Shown: one piece after another, positions 44,601-56,883 of the stretch
Layout of the letters: each line of letters opens with the position of its first letter
Numbering within the stretch: position 1 is the first letter of the stretch
Assembly (NCBI GenBank): GCA_036346355.1
Contig: CM070572.1
Span: forward strand, 6,455,001 to 6,519,000
Direction of reading: 5' to 3'
From: Rhipidocladum racemiflorum
Taxonomy: Eukaryota > Streptophyta > Magnoliopsida > Poales > Poaceae
DNA: 64,000 nt
The notes under the pieces: model-generated
What the model saw: the letters and a program-made list of their open reading frames with translations, nothing else
Database searches by the model: none
What the model was told of the DNA's origin: nothing
Translations under genes and position numbers: made by a program

Positions 44601-46186
44601 GCCCCACCGCATGGGAAGATCCCTTGCCGACGGACACAGAAGGATCCGCCGCTGCTATCGCCATGGGGATCTCCTTCGGCCTCTTCCGTGGAGCACGTGG
44701 ATGCTGCCACCCTCGCGCGCCATGGCCCAATCGGGCAAGCGGGCTGAAGCGATGCATAGCGAACAAGCATGTAGGTCTAGCCGCTGCACCCGAGGTCTCA
44801 TCCCCATCCTCAGATCCAGCACATTGGTATGAGTTATTTCATCCTAATTGCAAGTTTTCCTTGTTTCATAGGATTATCAGCTAGAGTAGACTTCACAGTT
44901 TTTGCATTGGCTTTGATATTATTGGTAGCTGAAAAGCTTGTATAGATATGATTCTTCGTTAGGGGTGGATATTTTGAAGTAACCTAAGAAATGCTGAATT
45001 TGTCACCCTAAGTTTTCTGGGACTCTTCATTAATCAAATAGTATACTAACCTGGATATATGATCAGTTATAGCAATTTTAGGAACTATATAATGGGGAAA
45101 TGATGCAACTTGCTGTTATAGAAACATGGCATCCATTGGTTCTTTGCGTGGTAGAACTACTCCTCAATGGAAGTGAGATACTGAATTGTTGACAATGCAC
45201 TTTTGTCATATTGTAATGTTTGATAGTTATGACCCAGTAGAGCAGACAAGGTATAAACACCATGTCATATGCGTAGTCATATGACTTTGTGGCCTGTCTT
45301 CCCATGCTATTGGTCACAAAAAATTAGACAGTTTGATTAGTAGTCGACATTTTACTGGAATACATATTATCTATGTTTTGGTTCTGTCAACACACTAAAA
45401 CCAATATGGGTCAACTCTGATCTTGAGCACTGTGGTTGTCTGTTTTTCTAGCTTCTGTCACTAGCAAAAATGGCAAATTTACACTAATCAGCAAATTGTA
45501 TTTACACGATTTTGAGTTTCAAATAGAGTAGTCAAATCACTAAAATATTACAACCAAAATGGTGTAATTTCCAATAATTCAACTGCATTTTTTCAATCAG
45601 TAAGAATGAGCATGCAGTATTGCTTTAGAACATTAATTTCAGAAAATAAGTCAACTTGATATTTCTTAATTCTATCTTTCAATCAATAAGCCAACTATAC
45701 AGGGTGTCGGCAGGGCCAAAAAAAAAGTTCTTGAATATACCCATTCCGATGATATTGCATGAAGGTTCGTGCCGGTACAAAATACATTAATTCAGAAAAC
45801 GAGAAATACACCAGAGGCGGGTCCCACAATACATCCCACTCACCCCAAATACGTCTCTCTCTCTCTCTCCTCCCTGTTTCTCTCTCCACCACAGGCTACG
45901 AGGCCGACAATGTGGGAGGAGGCAGTGAGGAGTGCATCATGTATTTCGGTCGTGTGTTTCTCCATTATTTTTGCATGCAAAAATTTGTTTGCAAGTGTGT
46001 TGTGCAGTTTTTTTTTGTATGCACATATGTAAGCGTATCTCTGCATTTTTTTCTTTGCATGCAAAAATGTGTGTGCTACTGCAAAGAGTACATGCTTGTG
46101 TATCATATACAATACCATACAATTTGTGATGTGCTGTGGTATGTATGTATCCGGTTGTGTGTGGTATGTACAATGTAGCGTGTATC
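41629..46186. other. intergenic, no supported gene
   Basis: Mostly AT-rich. Noted: a lone hAT-like end (GGTGAACCCTG) near 43975-43992; a PIF/Harbinger-like end (GGGCATGTACAATGG) near 44140 without its partner; a GC-richer stretch 44330-44830 with overlapping short ORFs on both strands and no domain; a CT-rich patch near 45855; and TGCATGCAAAAAT repeats at 45973-46070. I see no convincing gene. Confidence 0.5.
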
Positions 46187-49100
46187 TGTGAGGAGCCGCC
46201 CAGACCGTCCTCGAGTTATTGGAACGCCCTGTCGCCCCATTCGGATTTGGAGGCTAGCAAAGCTAGAACCCAAGCCCGAACGAGACAACGGTGGGACCCT
46301 TCGAATAACTCGACAACAGCCCCGGTATTCCCCCGGTATGCGACCCGAACTCGCCCAGGATCGCCCCGCATACCGGTTTCCACTGCCACATCAATTCAAT
46401 TTGCATAAAGGGGGCAACGAACCCAAAACCCCACAACCGGACACGCAACGCGGAAGCACAACAAGACGACTAAACCAAAGCACAAAGACAAACCCGACAA
46501 CCACACAACTAAAACAACTCAACTAACATACTAGATAATTAAGATGATGCAACCTAAACCATGGTAGCACAAAAAAAATCGAAATTTCGGCATGACCTTC
46601 CTAGATTTTAGGACATCCACTCAGCAGACAAAAGAGCAGTTGATATAGCATGATAATATGGCATGGATAAAAGCAACATACAAGCATGATAAAGACATCA
46701 CAACACATCAACGATCAACAAGAGGATAACCAAGTCTTCAAGCCTCACAGGACAGGGGATATAAAGCTAGCTATACAACAAAAGTGAATTTAACCGACAC
46801 ACTAGCAAAATACGGCATCTCCGGAAGTGTTCTGCCCCTGAACACTTCCGGGCGTGTGCAACATCGCAAGTAACCTCTACTCGGTGCCCCGCCCGGACAC
46901 CGAGAGGCAGTAGGGACAGAACTCGCAGCCCTCCTGATCCTCACCTGAAAACCACAAAGCAGAAGCATGAGTACGAATGTACTCGCAAGACTTACCCGTG
47001 GGTCCATATATGACCGACTCCAAACGGTTATGCATTTGGGTGCAGAAAGGAATAAAGCTGAAGGTAATAGTGCGGAAAAAATCATTAACATTTGTAGTAT
47101 GAGTATAACAGCTAAACAAATTACAAATTTAAAGCAGTTATAGACCGCACCTACTTCTAACATGAAGTTGAAAGGTAACAACACTAAAGTAAAGCAATTA
47201 TAACCATTTTAAAGCTCAAGTACAACGACGAGCCAGGAGTTTAAGTTATTACTACGCTGAGTGTCGGATGACGCGAGCGTGCTCATATCCGAGAGCGCGG
47301 CAATTCGAATCGCTTAATTAACCCTGCAGGGAAGCATTGATCGCACGACATGTGCCACAAAGTACCTCATGTCAACCCCCTCCCATCCATACCCATTCGT
47401 TGAACCATCTTCATGCGGTCCGAGCACCTAGCACCCCCTCGAGCGGCCCAAGCCCGGCTTGGCCCTCAAGGGTCGGCCTAAGCCTCGCCCTCAACCACGT
47501 CCAACCGCATGAGGGCATGATCCATCGAACGGCATGTGATGAAAGAGTGGCTTACCCTACCATAATCAGGCATGCGATCAACCTAATGGTGCTCGATCAA
47601 CATGGCACACAAACGGATCGGTCCTTAATTGACACAGGCGGGACTACGCCAATTGAGTCTCCATACCCAATTGATCCTACTCTCCCGCCCGGTCGCCAAT
47701 TATTAATATCCATCTAAGTAACATGACCTAAACCCGTTTCCAAAATAGTTCACGTGTGTAACAATGAGTACTCTCAAGTGATGGAACCGTCCACCACTTG
47801 GCCCAACCCCATTTTCTAAGCAAACTAAGCATGGACTCAGTTATATTACCCGTAAATCTAGTTCCAAAGGAGGTGTTCAACAAATACCAAGGAGTGTATG
47901 TGCAGCAATTAGGATCTAGCCCTATCCCGCAATTTAATTCCTCATGCAAGACGTAATCGATCTATTAAGCAGTTTATTCACTAAAATAATATCACATAAA
48001 GGTTGAATATGCTTAGGTGCTTGCCTGATGCTTCTGCCGGATCCTCAACAACAACTTGTTCACCGTGATCACCCTCGACCACAGCCGCGTCACCCTCCGA
48101 GTGATCGTTCTCTACACGATGACAATGCAAATGGAATGAGATGCATGCGATGCATATGAACATGGAATGAGAAAGGAAGACAATACGGTAAGCATTCATC
48201 AAGCCAAAATGACATACAATTGCGAAATTCCACAATAACAGCCAAACCACATTAAGAATGGCTCAACACTATTTCGATCCAAACCTGTCTAGCTAGTGAT
48301 TTATTTGACATCAACCCCCAAAGAAGCTATTAAGGTAAACCACAAACCAGAGCATAAAGACCCTAATCACACTCTTTCCCCATAAGTCTCACGAGCCTCG
48401 GATCATAAACACCCCAATGAAATCATTTGACATAGACTAGAAGCTTCGACCATATGAACTAAAACTAGGAAACCAAACCTCGCACGACCCTCACCGACTG
48501 TATCCGAAGCATAGCACTCCAACCATCCCAATTAACCATTACAGGCACAACAGTAGGAAATGAGCTAGAACATAGCATAAGCTGTAAGGGTTGAACGAAA
48601 GGAATGGGGAATGGGTCTCCGAATTTGAAATGTAAGGGTTGCGCCATGTACTCCGTTAGCCGCAAATACTCCTAAAGCATTAAAACTGGGAACACATAAC
48701 ACTACCTAGCTTGCACGCCAGTTCAATAAAACCCTCGCAACACAACCAAAGAATAGCAGCTTGCCTTAAGATTATAGCATCAAGCTTCCACAATTTTTAT
48801 GCAAAGAGCTTACCAACTATAACTAGAAGCATCGCATACTAGTGCACAATTATTTCGAAGCATCAACCACAACCATCTACATGTATTGAATCTTTAAAAT
48901 GCCATCGTCAACATGCTCAACCCAAGCATTCACAGGTTACCCAACAAAGCCTAATAGCAGCCCATGCATCAGTTACCATGTCATCCACATCAACGATTCA
49001 GCGCAAATTCATCTAACAAAATCCCACAGCACCTACATCAGGCACAAACTCAGAACACACAACCCCAAAGCACCAACATCATGCACAGTCCCAAGCCTCC

Positions 49101-49625
49101 CTCTAGTTTGCCCACAAGACTAAGTACTGACAATAGCCACACCCATACTAGCACTCATGCACATTCAAAGAACACAATCCTCAATTTGGGGCAAAATCCC
49201 CAAACACATCTCAAACCCTAGCCATGGCTAATCCTAAACCCACATTCGGCCAGAGAGAGAGAGAGAGAGAGGAGTGACGAAGGGGGGGGTCACCTAGCCG
49301 TGGAGGAGGCGGTGGGAGCCGGCTGGGGCGATGGCGACCGGAGGAAGAGCCGTGGCCTGCCTTCAGCGACGGCAGCCGGAGGCAGCAGCGAGGAGGTGCG
49401 GCCGCTGAAGGCGCGAGGGGGCGTCGGTAGGCGGAGGCGGCCGGGCGCAGGCCGGCGGCCTGGCCGCAGGAGGCGGGGAGAAGCCGGCATCGGGTGGGTG
49501 AGGAGGGACCGGGTGGGGGAGAGATGAGTGGGGAGTGAGAGAGAGAGGAGTGTGGGGAAAATAGGATGGGGAATTTACCTATTTACCCCCATGCCCATAC
49601 CCATGGGAAAACTAGGACTATGACA
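46187..49625. mobile_element. 3.4-kb solo gypsy-type LTR
   Basis: Begins TGTGAGGAGCCGCCCAGACC and ends GGACTATGACA, with a perfect 5-bp TSD, GTATC (46182-46186 and 49626-49630). 3439 bp, no internal domain: a solo LTR left by LTR-LTR recombination. Such long LTRs starting TGTGAGGAGCCG are, from memory, found in Tekay-type chromoviruses of grasses; this assignment is inference. A (GA)n run lies at 49255-49272 and a GC-rich stretch at 49290-49500. The many short ORFs inside are not genes. Confidence 0.9.
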
Positions 49626-49630
49626 GTATC

Positions 49631-50121
49631 TATCCGACATATATAAATCATTTAGTTGATTTTTTTGTATTCAGAATTTGCAGTGTTTGACTATGCAATG
49701 TACTGTTTGAAATGTGGTCTATTGTACTCAACTCATGGTTTGCATTCGATTTTCAAACAGGTGGGAAGTATAAATATGTATATCGTGCATGTACCGGCCA
49801 ATCCATTCAAAATTTAAATAAGAGTCCATTGAAAATTCGGTCCCACCACATGTCATGTCAGATGCAAATACACATAATTATAACAAATACAACAATCATA
49901 ATATAACTTATACATCAATCATACTTATGCCAGCACAAAACTTAATGCAATCATGAATGACGTAGATAGCCAGGGCAGGTGCCCAGGCGGCAAGAATGGC
50001 GCCATTTCCTCACGCCGACGCCGTGCTTGGAAAAATCAAAGAGAACACGGACTGAAGCGGCACGAGAACTCTGCGTTAAGAACCATTGTACCGCGAACTG
50101 AGCCTATCTCAGTTGGTGGAC
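49631..50121. other. intergenic
   Basis: Flank of the solo LTR continuing to the hAT end. Nothing recognised. Confidence 0.5.
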
Positions 50122-50420
50122 CAAGGTTTAAACTCTCGTCGAGATTTTGAATTTCAGTCGTGACCAATTAGAAATCTCGATTGAATTAAAAAATTGGAAA
50201 AAAAATAAATCAAATTACTACAATAGTTTTAGAAATTTCTGCGAGATTTTGCCCAAAAGCGCCGAAATCTCAGTTGTTTGGTTGAAATTTGTACAATTTT
50301 GACCGGATAGCGTTGAATTTGTACCGGATTGGAAATAATTTTTTTCCCCTGAAGTATTGCAATGAGTAACATGAACAACACATGTGAGAAAAGATGGAAA
50401 AAAATAAAAGAAAATATATG

Positions 50421-50498
50421 CGGGGCACAGGATTGGAACCACGCCCTACATCTCTCTAGAAGCATAACCTTGCGCCTATGACCAACTTAGCCAACCAT
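50421..50498 (-). repeat. tRNA-like (SINE-type) segment
   Basis: On the minus strand: GGTTGGCTAAGTTGGTCATAG (A-box) followed ~55 bp later by GGTTCCAATCC (B-box). The A-to-B distance and intervening arm look like a class II (Leu/Ser-type) tRNA. The acceptor arms do not pair well. Probably tRNA-derived repeat rather than a working tRNA. Confidence 0.5.
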
Positions 50499-51307
50499 AC
50501 TTGCTTGATTAAAATGGCTTACAGAGCTTTATATCCTCTCATTTTGTAACCACTATAGAAGGGTAGCTTTCCCCATTTTGGACACAGGTTCACTCACTCA
50601 TTCACCCATACCAGAGTTCATCAGGGGTCAGCACTGCTAGCTCCACAGGAGGTTGCACAGATCTAGCCAAGTTTGATCATCGCCAGTGATATTTGAGGCG
50701 CATCTCGGCAGCTGACGGCGAGATCTCAGTCACCACGGGCGACATCTCGGTGAGTATCCACGAAATCTCATTCATCAGTGCAAGAAAATGCTTATTGCTT
50801 CTGGAAAAAAGTAGAGAAATGCTCACTATTTTCAGTGGATAATTACTCACATGGTGTCATCACTAGTCATATGAATGTATGATGATGTTATTAACTTATT
50901 ATCCTATGATAACTAATTATGAAATTTGACCTGTGAAGTGCGAACCTTATGCTTAATTGCTTATGCGATTATGCCCATGAGAGGGAATGAGGGAGTGTAG
51001 TAGTAGTTGATTCAAGTAATTGAGATGAGGACTATGAGTGAGTGTAGTACTTGATTCAAGCAATTAAGATGAGGACTATGAGTAAGTGTAGTACTTGATT
51101 CAAGTAATTGAGATGAGAACTATGCTTATGCTTAATACTTGTTTGTATGTTCCATGATTTGAGTAATTGTGTGTATACGACATGGGTTATTAATTCTTAT
51201 ATGTTTGTGCTATGATTCAAGTAATTGTATGTATGTGGCATGGGTTATTAATTGTTGTATTTATATTGTACGTAGCATAGGTTATTAATTCGGGGCATTT
51301 GGATATT

Positions 51308-51408
51308 TGCCACTCTAGGAATTGGAAATTCGATGGCATGTTGAAAATCATGCCATTGAGTGGCATTTTTTACACATGCTATCGAATTTTTCAGATTGAG
51401 GAGTGGCA
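51308..51408. mobile_element. 101-bp MITE with TGCCACTC ends
   Basis: TGCCACTCTAGGAATTGGAA at the left; the complement of TGCCACTCCTCAATCTGAAA at the right; both continue into ATTCGAT. It shares the TGCCACTC terminus with the foldback element at 32867-33348. TSD not clear. Confidence 0.6.
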
Positions 51409-51479
51409 TATATCAGATTATTGTCTTTCGTTGTAGATTCTCGTGATAGATACCGTATGGGAGCATGGGGAGTGTGTCT

Positions 51480-52200
51480 AGCAAGGATCGAAGTGCAACT
51501 ACTGTCCCATGTAATGAAGGGGGGAGGCACGACCCGTTTGAATGAGCATCTCGCCAGCCGCTTCGGTGAGGTGAAGGCTTGCACTAGTGTGCCTAAGTGG
51601 TTAGGTAGATTGTGCTCGCGGACCTCCGTGGAGGTTGGGAAAGGAAGAAGGAGAAAGAAGCGGAGCACCTGCGTAAGGAGGAGGCTTGCGACAATTGGGC
51701 GTCGTTGGTGACCGATTACCGTACGGAGCGAGAGCAGCTAAAGATGGCCATAAGGGCCTCCAAATAAGAGGCTATCTTAGGAGCCATTATTTAACTCCAG
51801 GATCGAGGTCTGGAAGTGGTGCAGCGAGACCCTCGGTCCAATCTACTATCAGCAAAATGTTTAGCAGGTCCAAATCAACACGGTCAAGCAAGGCCTCTAT
51901 CGATGTTGACCTTGCATGTAGTGGTGCCTGGCAGCAACCCCGGATTAACACTGCATTTAGGTAGAGAGCGAGGCAGAAGGTTGGGAGGGTACGGTCTAAG
52001 TGGTTCTATGCAAATGCAATTCTAGGAAGGAAAGCCGAGTGTCCATACTTCACAAGTATGCAAAGCTCGTAGGTTTGTAAGTTAGAATTCTTATCATCAT
52101 TGGACTAAACTCTTACGGTTATTGTCTTCAGGTGCAATCAAGATTGCGCAAGAGTTAGGACCAGGGGTTCATGCACCACGCGGCTATGAGATCGATGGGA
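51480..52200 (+). pseudogene. hAT transposase, N-terminal and central parts, degenerate
   Basis: Several frames are needed. CNYC (about 51490) is the first half of a BED zinc finger; after a frameshift, GGGTTRLNEHLASRFGEVKAC gives the His-containing half and the linker typical of DUF659-type hAT proteins. Further on: STISKMFSRSK and WFYANAI...CPYF (about 51835-52060), then IAQELGPGVHAPRGYEI (about 52140-52195), matching the start of the DUF659 region. It then stops; the middle of the transposase is missing. Non-functional. Confidence 0.75.
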
Positions 52201-52274
52201 TTTTGATTTGGTAGTTTTTTTTTGCCGGATTTTGATTTTTGTGCATTGTATTTGCTTGGGTTTAGGATCAAGAT

Positions 52275-53248
52275 TGTCGGCGTATTCTACACCAGGGTAC
52301 CCACTCCCCCGCAATAAATACGGTCACCGGGCGGGCAGGGCGCGTCTGGGCCCCACGCCGCCAGCAGCGAGGCTACCAGGTGGTCGCCCGATGGGCGTGT
52401 GGCGATCGAGCCACGCCATCAAGCGCCAAGAAGGTGGTCGCCGGTGGCAGTGGCGACGCACCACGCCCTGGCGCCGATAAAGCGGTCACCAGTGGGCGAG
52501 TGGCGACCAGGCCACGTCGCTGGCGCCAAGAAGGTGGTCACCAAAGGGCGAGTGGCGATCGAGCCACGCCACTGGCGCCCGATAAGGTGTTCGCCGGTGG
52601 GCGATGTGGCGTCTGAGCCACTCACCGGGCGCACCACCCCCGAGGCTGCAGCGCCAGGATCAAGGACATTTAATGCGAGTCGTGCGCATTGAATACAAAG
52701 CGTGGAGGCTGCAGTATGGCGGCGCGCCTTCCCCAGGCGCGTTTTAATTACGGGTGACGTCACGGCAGTGCCTCTCCCTCTGACGGAACGGGCAGCGTTG
52801 GTGGGCGCGGGGCCCGAGGCAGGGGCGCGACGGCTGTGGCAGGCATTAAATGGGGTGTAAGGACAGTGACGGGCGCATTAAATGCGCCCGTGGCAGTGTA
52901 ATGAATGTAACTTGCTGTGTGAGCCTCCCATGCGTCCCCGAGCCCAAGTATAAAAGGGGGCCGGGGTGCATGGGAGAAGGGGTTCGACTCCTTCATGTTA
53001 GGTTCCATTTTTTCTCCCAAGTGAGGACTCCAGTTCATACCACACAACACAAGCAATCACAAAGAAAAGGCAGGACTAGGGCTGTTACGCTTCGGAGGGC
53101 CCGAACCTGGGTAAACCCTAGTGTCCCCATTCTTCCAAGCTTCCCCGACATTCCAGTCTTTCTTCCTCCGGCGATTGCCCCGAAAGCCCCCCTGTCTGAA
53201 CCTCATAAGCACCCGATTCGGAGGTGCCTGTCGGCTAGAACGCTGACA
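52275..53248 (+). mobile_element. 974-bp solo LTR
   Basis: TGTCGGCGTATTCTACACC at the left and CTAGAACGCTGACA at the right (TGTC...GACA ends), with a perfect 5-bp TSD, AAGAT (52270-52274 and 53249-53253). A TATAAAAG box lies near 52952. A GC-rich stretch (~52370-52625) repeats a roughly 60-bp unit built on GGGCGAGTGGCGA, CCACGCCA and GGCGCCAAGAAGGTGGT. No coding region, so a solo LTR, probably gypsy type. Confidence 0.93.
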
Positions 53249-53914
53249 AAGATCATCCACAAAAATTTTCAAAAAATTTTAACATGTTTTTTTACCATTT
53301 TTTGGTCGGTTAGGACTTTCTAAATTTTTAAAAAAATTTCAAGATTGATCATCTTCTGAAAATTTTATGGGAATTTTATGGATGTGTTATGACCATTCAC
53401 AAAAAATTTCAAAATTTTCTAAAATGGTTTGAACTTTTTTAATACATAGGAACTTTTCTAGTGCATTGAAACAGTAGAGAGAAATGATATCTGATACTGA
53501 CATTGATAGTTGTAATCAATCTGTGTATGACTATGAGAGAGAAGTGAAGTGGAAACAGTGGTACAAAAACCACTTAAAATTATTGAATGACATATATTGA
53601 AAAACAAAATTTAAAACCTAAGATAACATGTATTTATAAATGGGTACAGTACTAACTCACCTATGTATATATGGGTGGGGATTCACATATACATGATCAG
53701 TGCTCATATTTATGGCATTGATCAGGCCTTCATCAATTCAATCACATGCACGTCATGCTAGGTCAGCCTTGAACTTCATATCATCAAACCTGGAGTAGAG
53801 CTCAATAGATCTTTTCTTACTGGTCAAAACTCAAAACTGCAGGTGGTTTCAAAGAAAGAACCTTCCTCAGAACTGCAGGTGGTTTCAAAGAAAGAACCTC
53901 CCTCAATACATAGG

Positions 53915-54333
53915 AACATATATAAAGCTTTTCAAATGACTTAAAGTTCATTTATTACATTTGAAAAATCAAAAACTGATTTTATATACGGTTTTTATCA
54001 CGACTTTACCACTGTTAGATTTTTTAAAAATTCCTCATGCTTGATCATCATCTCAAATTTTTATGGGAACATTAGTGATGTCTAAGGACCATCCAAAAAA
54101 AGTTTCAAAATTTTTTTGACGTGTTTTGGACCATTTTTTCGGACGGTTCAATGTGGACCGAGATCTCGGTAATTTCGGCCGAGATCTCAAATTTCCCGGT
54201 TGAAAAAAAAACGGATTTGAAATTTGTTTTTTGCATTTTGTTCGGATTTTACCCGAAATTTCCGAATCTCACCGAGATTTCAGATTTCGGCCACCTCCGA
54301 GATTTTTCCAAAAACAAGATTTGTAACCTTGGT
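53915..54333 (+). repeat. direct repeat copy 1 with hAT-like end
   Basis: About 420 bp, similar to 55770-56212: shared ACTTAAAGTTCATTT/ACTTAAACTTCATTT, CTTGATCATCAT, TTTTTTTGACGT, ACCGAGAT.TCGG and a CTCCGAGAT block. It ends ACAAGATTTGTAACCTTG, which looks like a hAT terminus (complement CAAGGTTACAAATC). A weaker third copy lies at 53255-53475. It abuts the hAT C-terminal coding remnant. Confidence 0.65.
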
Positions 54334-54344
54334 AGCAGCTAGTG

Positions 54345-55500
54345 TTCGCCCACTATAACCTCCGACTTCACCTGCGGTACTACAAATCCACCCGTTAGTC
54401 CCATAACGTCGACCCATTTGATCGCCCCATTGAGGATGTGATGCATTTGGGTAGATATCTGATTGCAGAATGGTTCAAGTCGTCCATGTATGCGGGGGAG
54501 CTTCTACTCGACGAGGACAGTGGGTACGACCGCCCCTCTCGGCGAGATTCATTGTTGACAGCATCCTCTCGCAAGAGCTCAACTAGGCCACAGGTAACAT
54601 GAAATTATTTTTATTCTACTTGGTTATCAGAACGGGGTGTTAATATTTGTTCAAGCTGGCTACAGGTGGGAAGAGCATCACAGATTGGGCCGAGATCGCG
54701 ATCGGTGACACCCACATAGCGAAGAGGAAGCGTGGTACTTACGACAACGACGACGACATGCTAGCGGGTGTTTTAGGTGGGTTGGCAAAGTTGTCTGCCA
54801 GCCTGCGTGGGAAGGCACATGCAAAGGTCGAAAGCAATGAGAAGCTGGATGTGGGTAGCGACGATGACACAGAGACACCCCCCCCAGAAGGTGAACGTCG
54901 ATAGCAGCTCGGCGACAGATTCTGGAGGTGATGATGGCGATGACTACACCCTCTTACCCCATTCATAGCCATACTCATCGGTAGGATTGTAACAGAGGGG
55001 AAGTGCCCTAAGGAAGGGCTCATAGCGACAAAACCGTAGCACGACGAGTGGTGGGGGTGGGCGGTAGGCAGGACAGCCACAGGATGACATGGGCTCATGG
55101 TCTAGTAGCCAATCTTCCAGCCATTGAAGCTTACCCAGTAAGCACACTAGGTACACCATGTTAGGGTATGGCTCGATGCCCTACGGAGAGGATCTGGGTG
55201 GGTACAGTCACAGACATTCATCCTAGAACGGACCGAGCATGTCATCATTGTTTGACTACACTGATCCCTATGCCGATCAGTGCGCACAACACACAGTTGT
55301 CAGGTACCTATACCAGTCAGAGAATTCTTCGACCTGGATATCGCATTAGGAACACTAGAAGTCCGCCTGGCTGCCACGGGACATGAGCTGGGAAGAGTAT
55401 AAGCAACAACACCAAAGGAAGCGTGACGAGATCATTGTTGATAGCGCGGAGGTCCAATTTTCACCAGTATCTTACTACTACTCGTAGGTATGGCAATGTG
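54345..55500 (+). pseudogene. hAT transposase, C-terminal dimerisation part, degenerate
   Basis: Starts VFAHYNLRLHLRYYKS (54345-54395), the highly conserved 'LV.VHYNLRL' end of the hAT dimerisation domain, then DPFDRPIEDV and an acidic tail. Further open stretches (ITDWAEIAIGDTHIAKRKRG, 54665-54740) may be tail sequence with a basic cluster. Stops interrupt it. The long piece between the central domain and this one is missing. Confidence 0.65.
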
Positions 55501-55769
55501 TAGTTGTCTATGCTTTACATGCTCATGCCCCTTGTTGTAAAACATATTCATAGACATTTTTGTAATTATTCTTTTACATATTTTTGCTATATATGCTGAA
55601 TTGTTATATGAGTTAATTTTATTTCATGTCTATCATTTGTCATGACAATATATATATTAATTATTGCCAATTGTCACTGTCATAATCCGAAAATCAGTCA
55701 AAATACTACCAAAATTTCTAACTTTATAATCTTTTCTGTTAAATTTTTTTGTAGATTGCATTATAATAC

Positions 55770-56212
55770 ATATAAACATATAGAAAACTTTCGAAATGAC
55801 TTAAACTTCATTTGCTACATTTGAAAAAAATCAAAAACAAATTTTACATAAGGCTTTTATCATGATATTACCACTTGCACAATTTTTTAAAATTCTACAA
55901 GCTTGATCATCATATCAAAATGTTACGAGAATATTATTAATACATAAGAATCATCTAAAAATTTTTGAATTTTTTTTGACGTATTTTCGATCAGTTTTAG
56001 GTCGTTTAATTTTAACCGAGATTTCGGATATTTCGGGCGAAATCTCGGTGATATCGCCCGAAATCTTAGATTTCTCCGTTGAAAAAGAACCGGTTTTGAT
56101 ATTTTTGCTCTTAGATTTCATCCGAGATTTGTCTGAAATTTCTAAATTTTATGGAAATTTCGCATTTCGGTCGCCTCCGAGATATGATCCGAAACCGAAA
56201 TTTAAAACGTTG
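55770..56212 (+). repeat. direct repeat copy 2 with hAT-like end
   Basis: Partner of 53915-54333 at a spacing of about 1.86 kb. Ends GAAATTTAAAACGTTG, the proposed right terminus of the hAT. Rich in GAGATTTCGG, CGAAATCTCGG and similar subterminal motifs. Confidence 0.65.
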
Positions 56213-56883
56213 GTGTGAATGCGGGCGCGCATGAGAGTTGCATGCAGCATGAGGCTTTGTCCCGATGCGAGTGTGTATGAGGATTGGGTACAGCGCGTGT
56301 GTTGGTTTATATGTATTTGTGGCCCAGCCGTTGCTCTTTCTTCTATAGCGAATGATAGAGCTTTGGTCAAATTTTTTTTAAAAAAACTGTACCAGCCCTT
56401 TCAAATGCCGACTTAGTCTAAAAAATGCCGACTTGTAGAACTGAAAATAGAATAATCAAAGTTCTTTTGGGACAAATAATTAATAAAGTTCAATTCCACC
56501 TATTTTTTATACAGTACTCATGACAGGCTGTAAACTCTTGAAAGTAGGCAATTCCCCCCGCTTAGCGGTGCAATATGTAAGAAAATTCAAGGCGCAGCGC
56601 ATTCACGATTCGAAGGAAAAAAAATAGTCCATTCGCAGTCCAGATTGTTGGGACCCACCACAAACCGAACAGACACTGACACTGGTCCCGACAAGCTAGG
56701 GGCCCACACCCAGCGAGCCACCAAAAAAGATCGATGCCCCAACAACTTGGAAATCCACCCGCCTTCATATTCCCCTCCGCACCCCTCCTCGTCAAATGCA
56801 CGCGAACGCGAGAGCTCTCAGAATTCAGAAAGCCAGCACAAGCGCGCGCTGGAGGGGCGAATCCTCCGAATCTCTCGGCGGCG
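56213..56883. other. upstream region of the phosphate-carrier gene
   Basis: Presumed promoter and leader. GC content rises toward the start codon. No clear TATA box and no other gene. Confidence 0.5.

Larger units (their letters stand above)
50122..56212 (+). mobile_element. wrecked autonomous hAT element with nested insertions
   Basis: The left end CAAGGTTTAAACTCTCG (50122) and right end ...AAATTTAAAACGTTG (complement CAACGTTTTAAATTT; ends 56212) pair as TIRs. Flanks carry GAGATTTCGG or CGAAATCTC repeats. Between them on the + strand lie broken hAT transposase parts: a BED-like finger (~51480-51600), the central domain (~51830-52190) and the C-terminal dimerisation domain (from 54345). Nested or internal: a tRNA-like segment, a small MITE (51308-51408), a solo LTR (52275-53248) and two ~430-bp direct repeats. 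The flanking octamers are not identical, so the outer ends are tentative. Confidence 0.6.

Noticed and set aside
44335..44884. Possible protein-coding gene in GC-rich stretch
   Set aside because: Several short overlapping frames, no domain, no splice structure; next to a lone Harbinger-like end.
46188..49221. Several 70-130-codon ORFs (for example 47337-47717)
   Set aside because: They lie inside a non-coding solo LTR with perfect TSD.
50114..56220. TSD for the large hAT (TGGTGGAC versus GTGTGAAT)
   Set aside because: The octamers do not match; the outer boundaries are therefore given as tentative.
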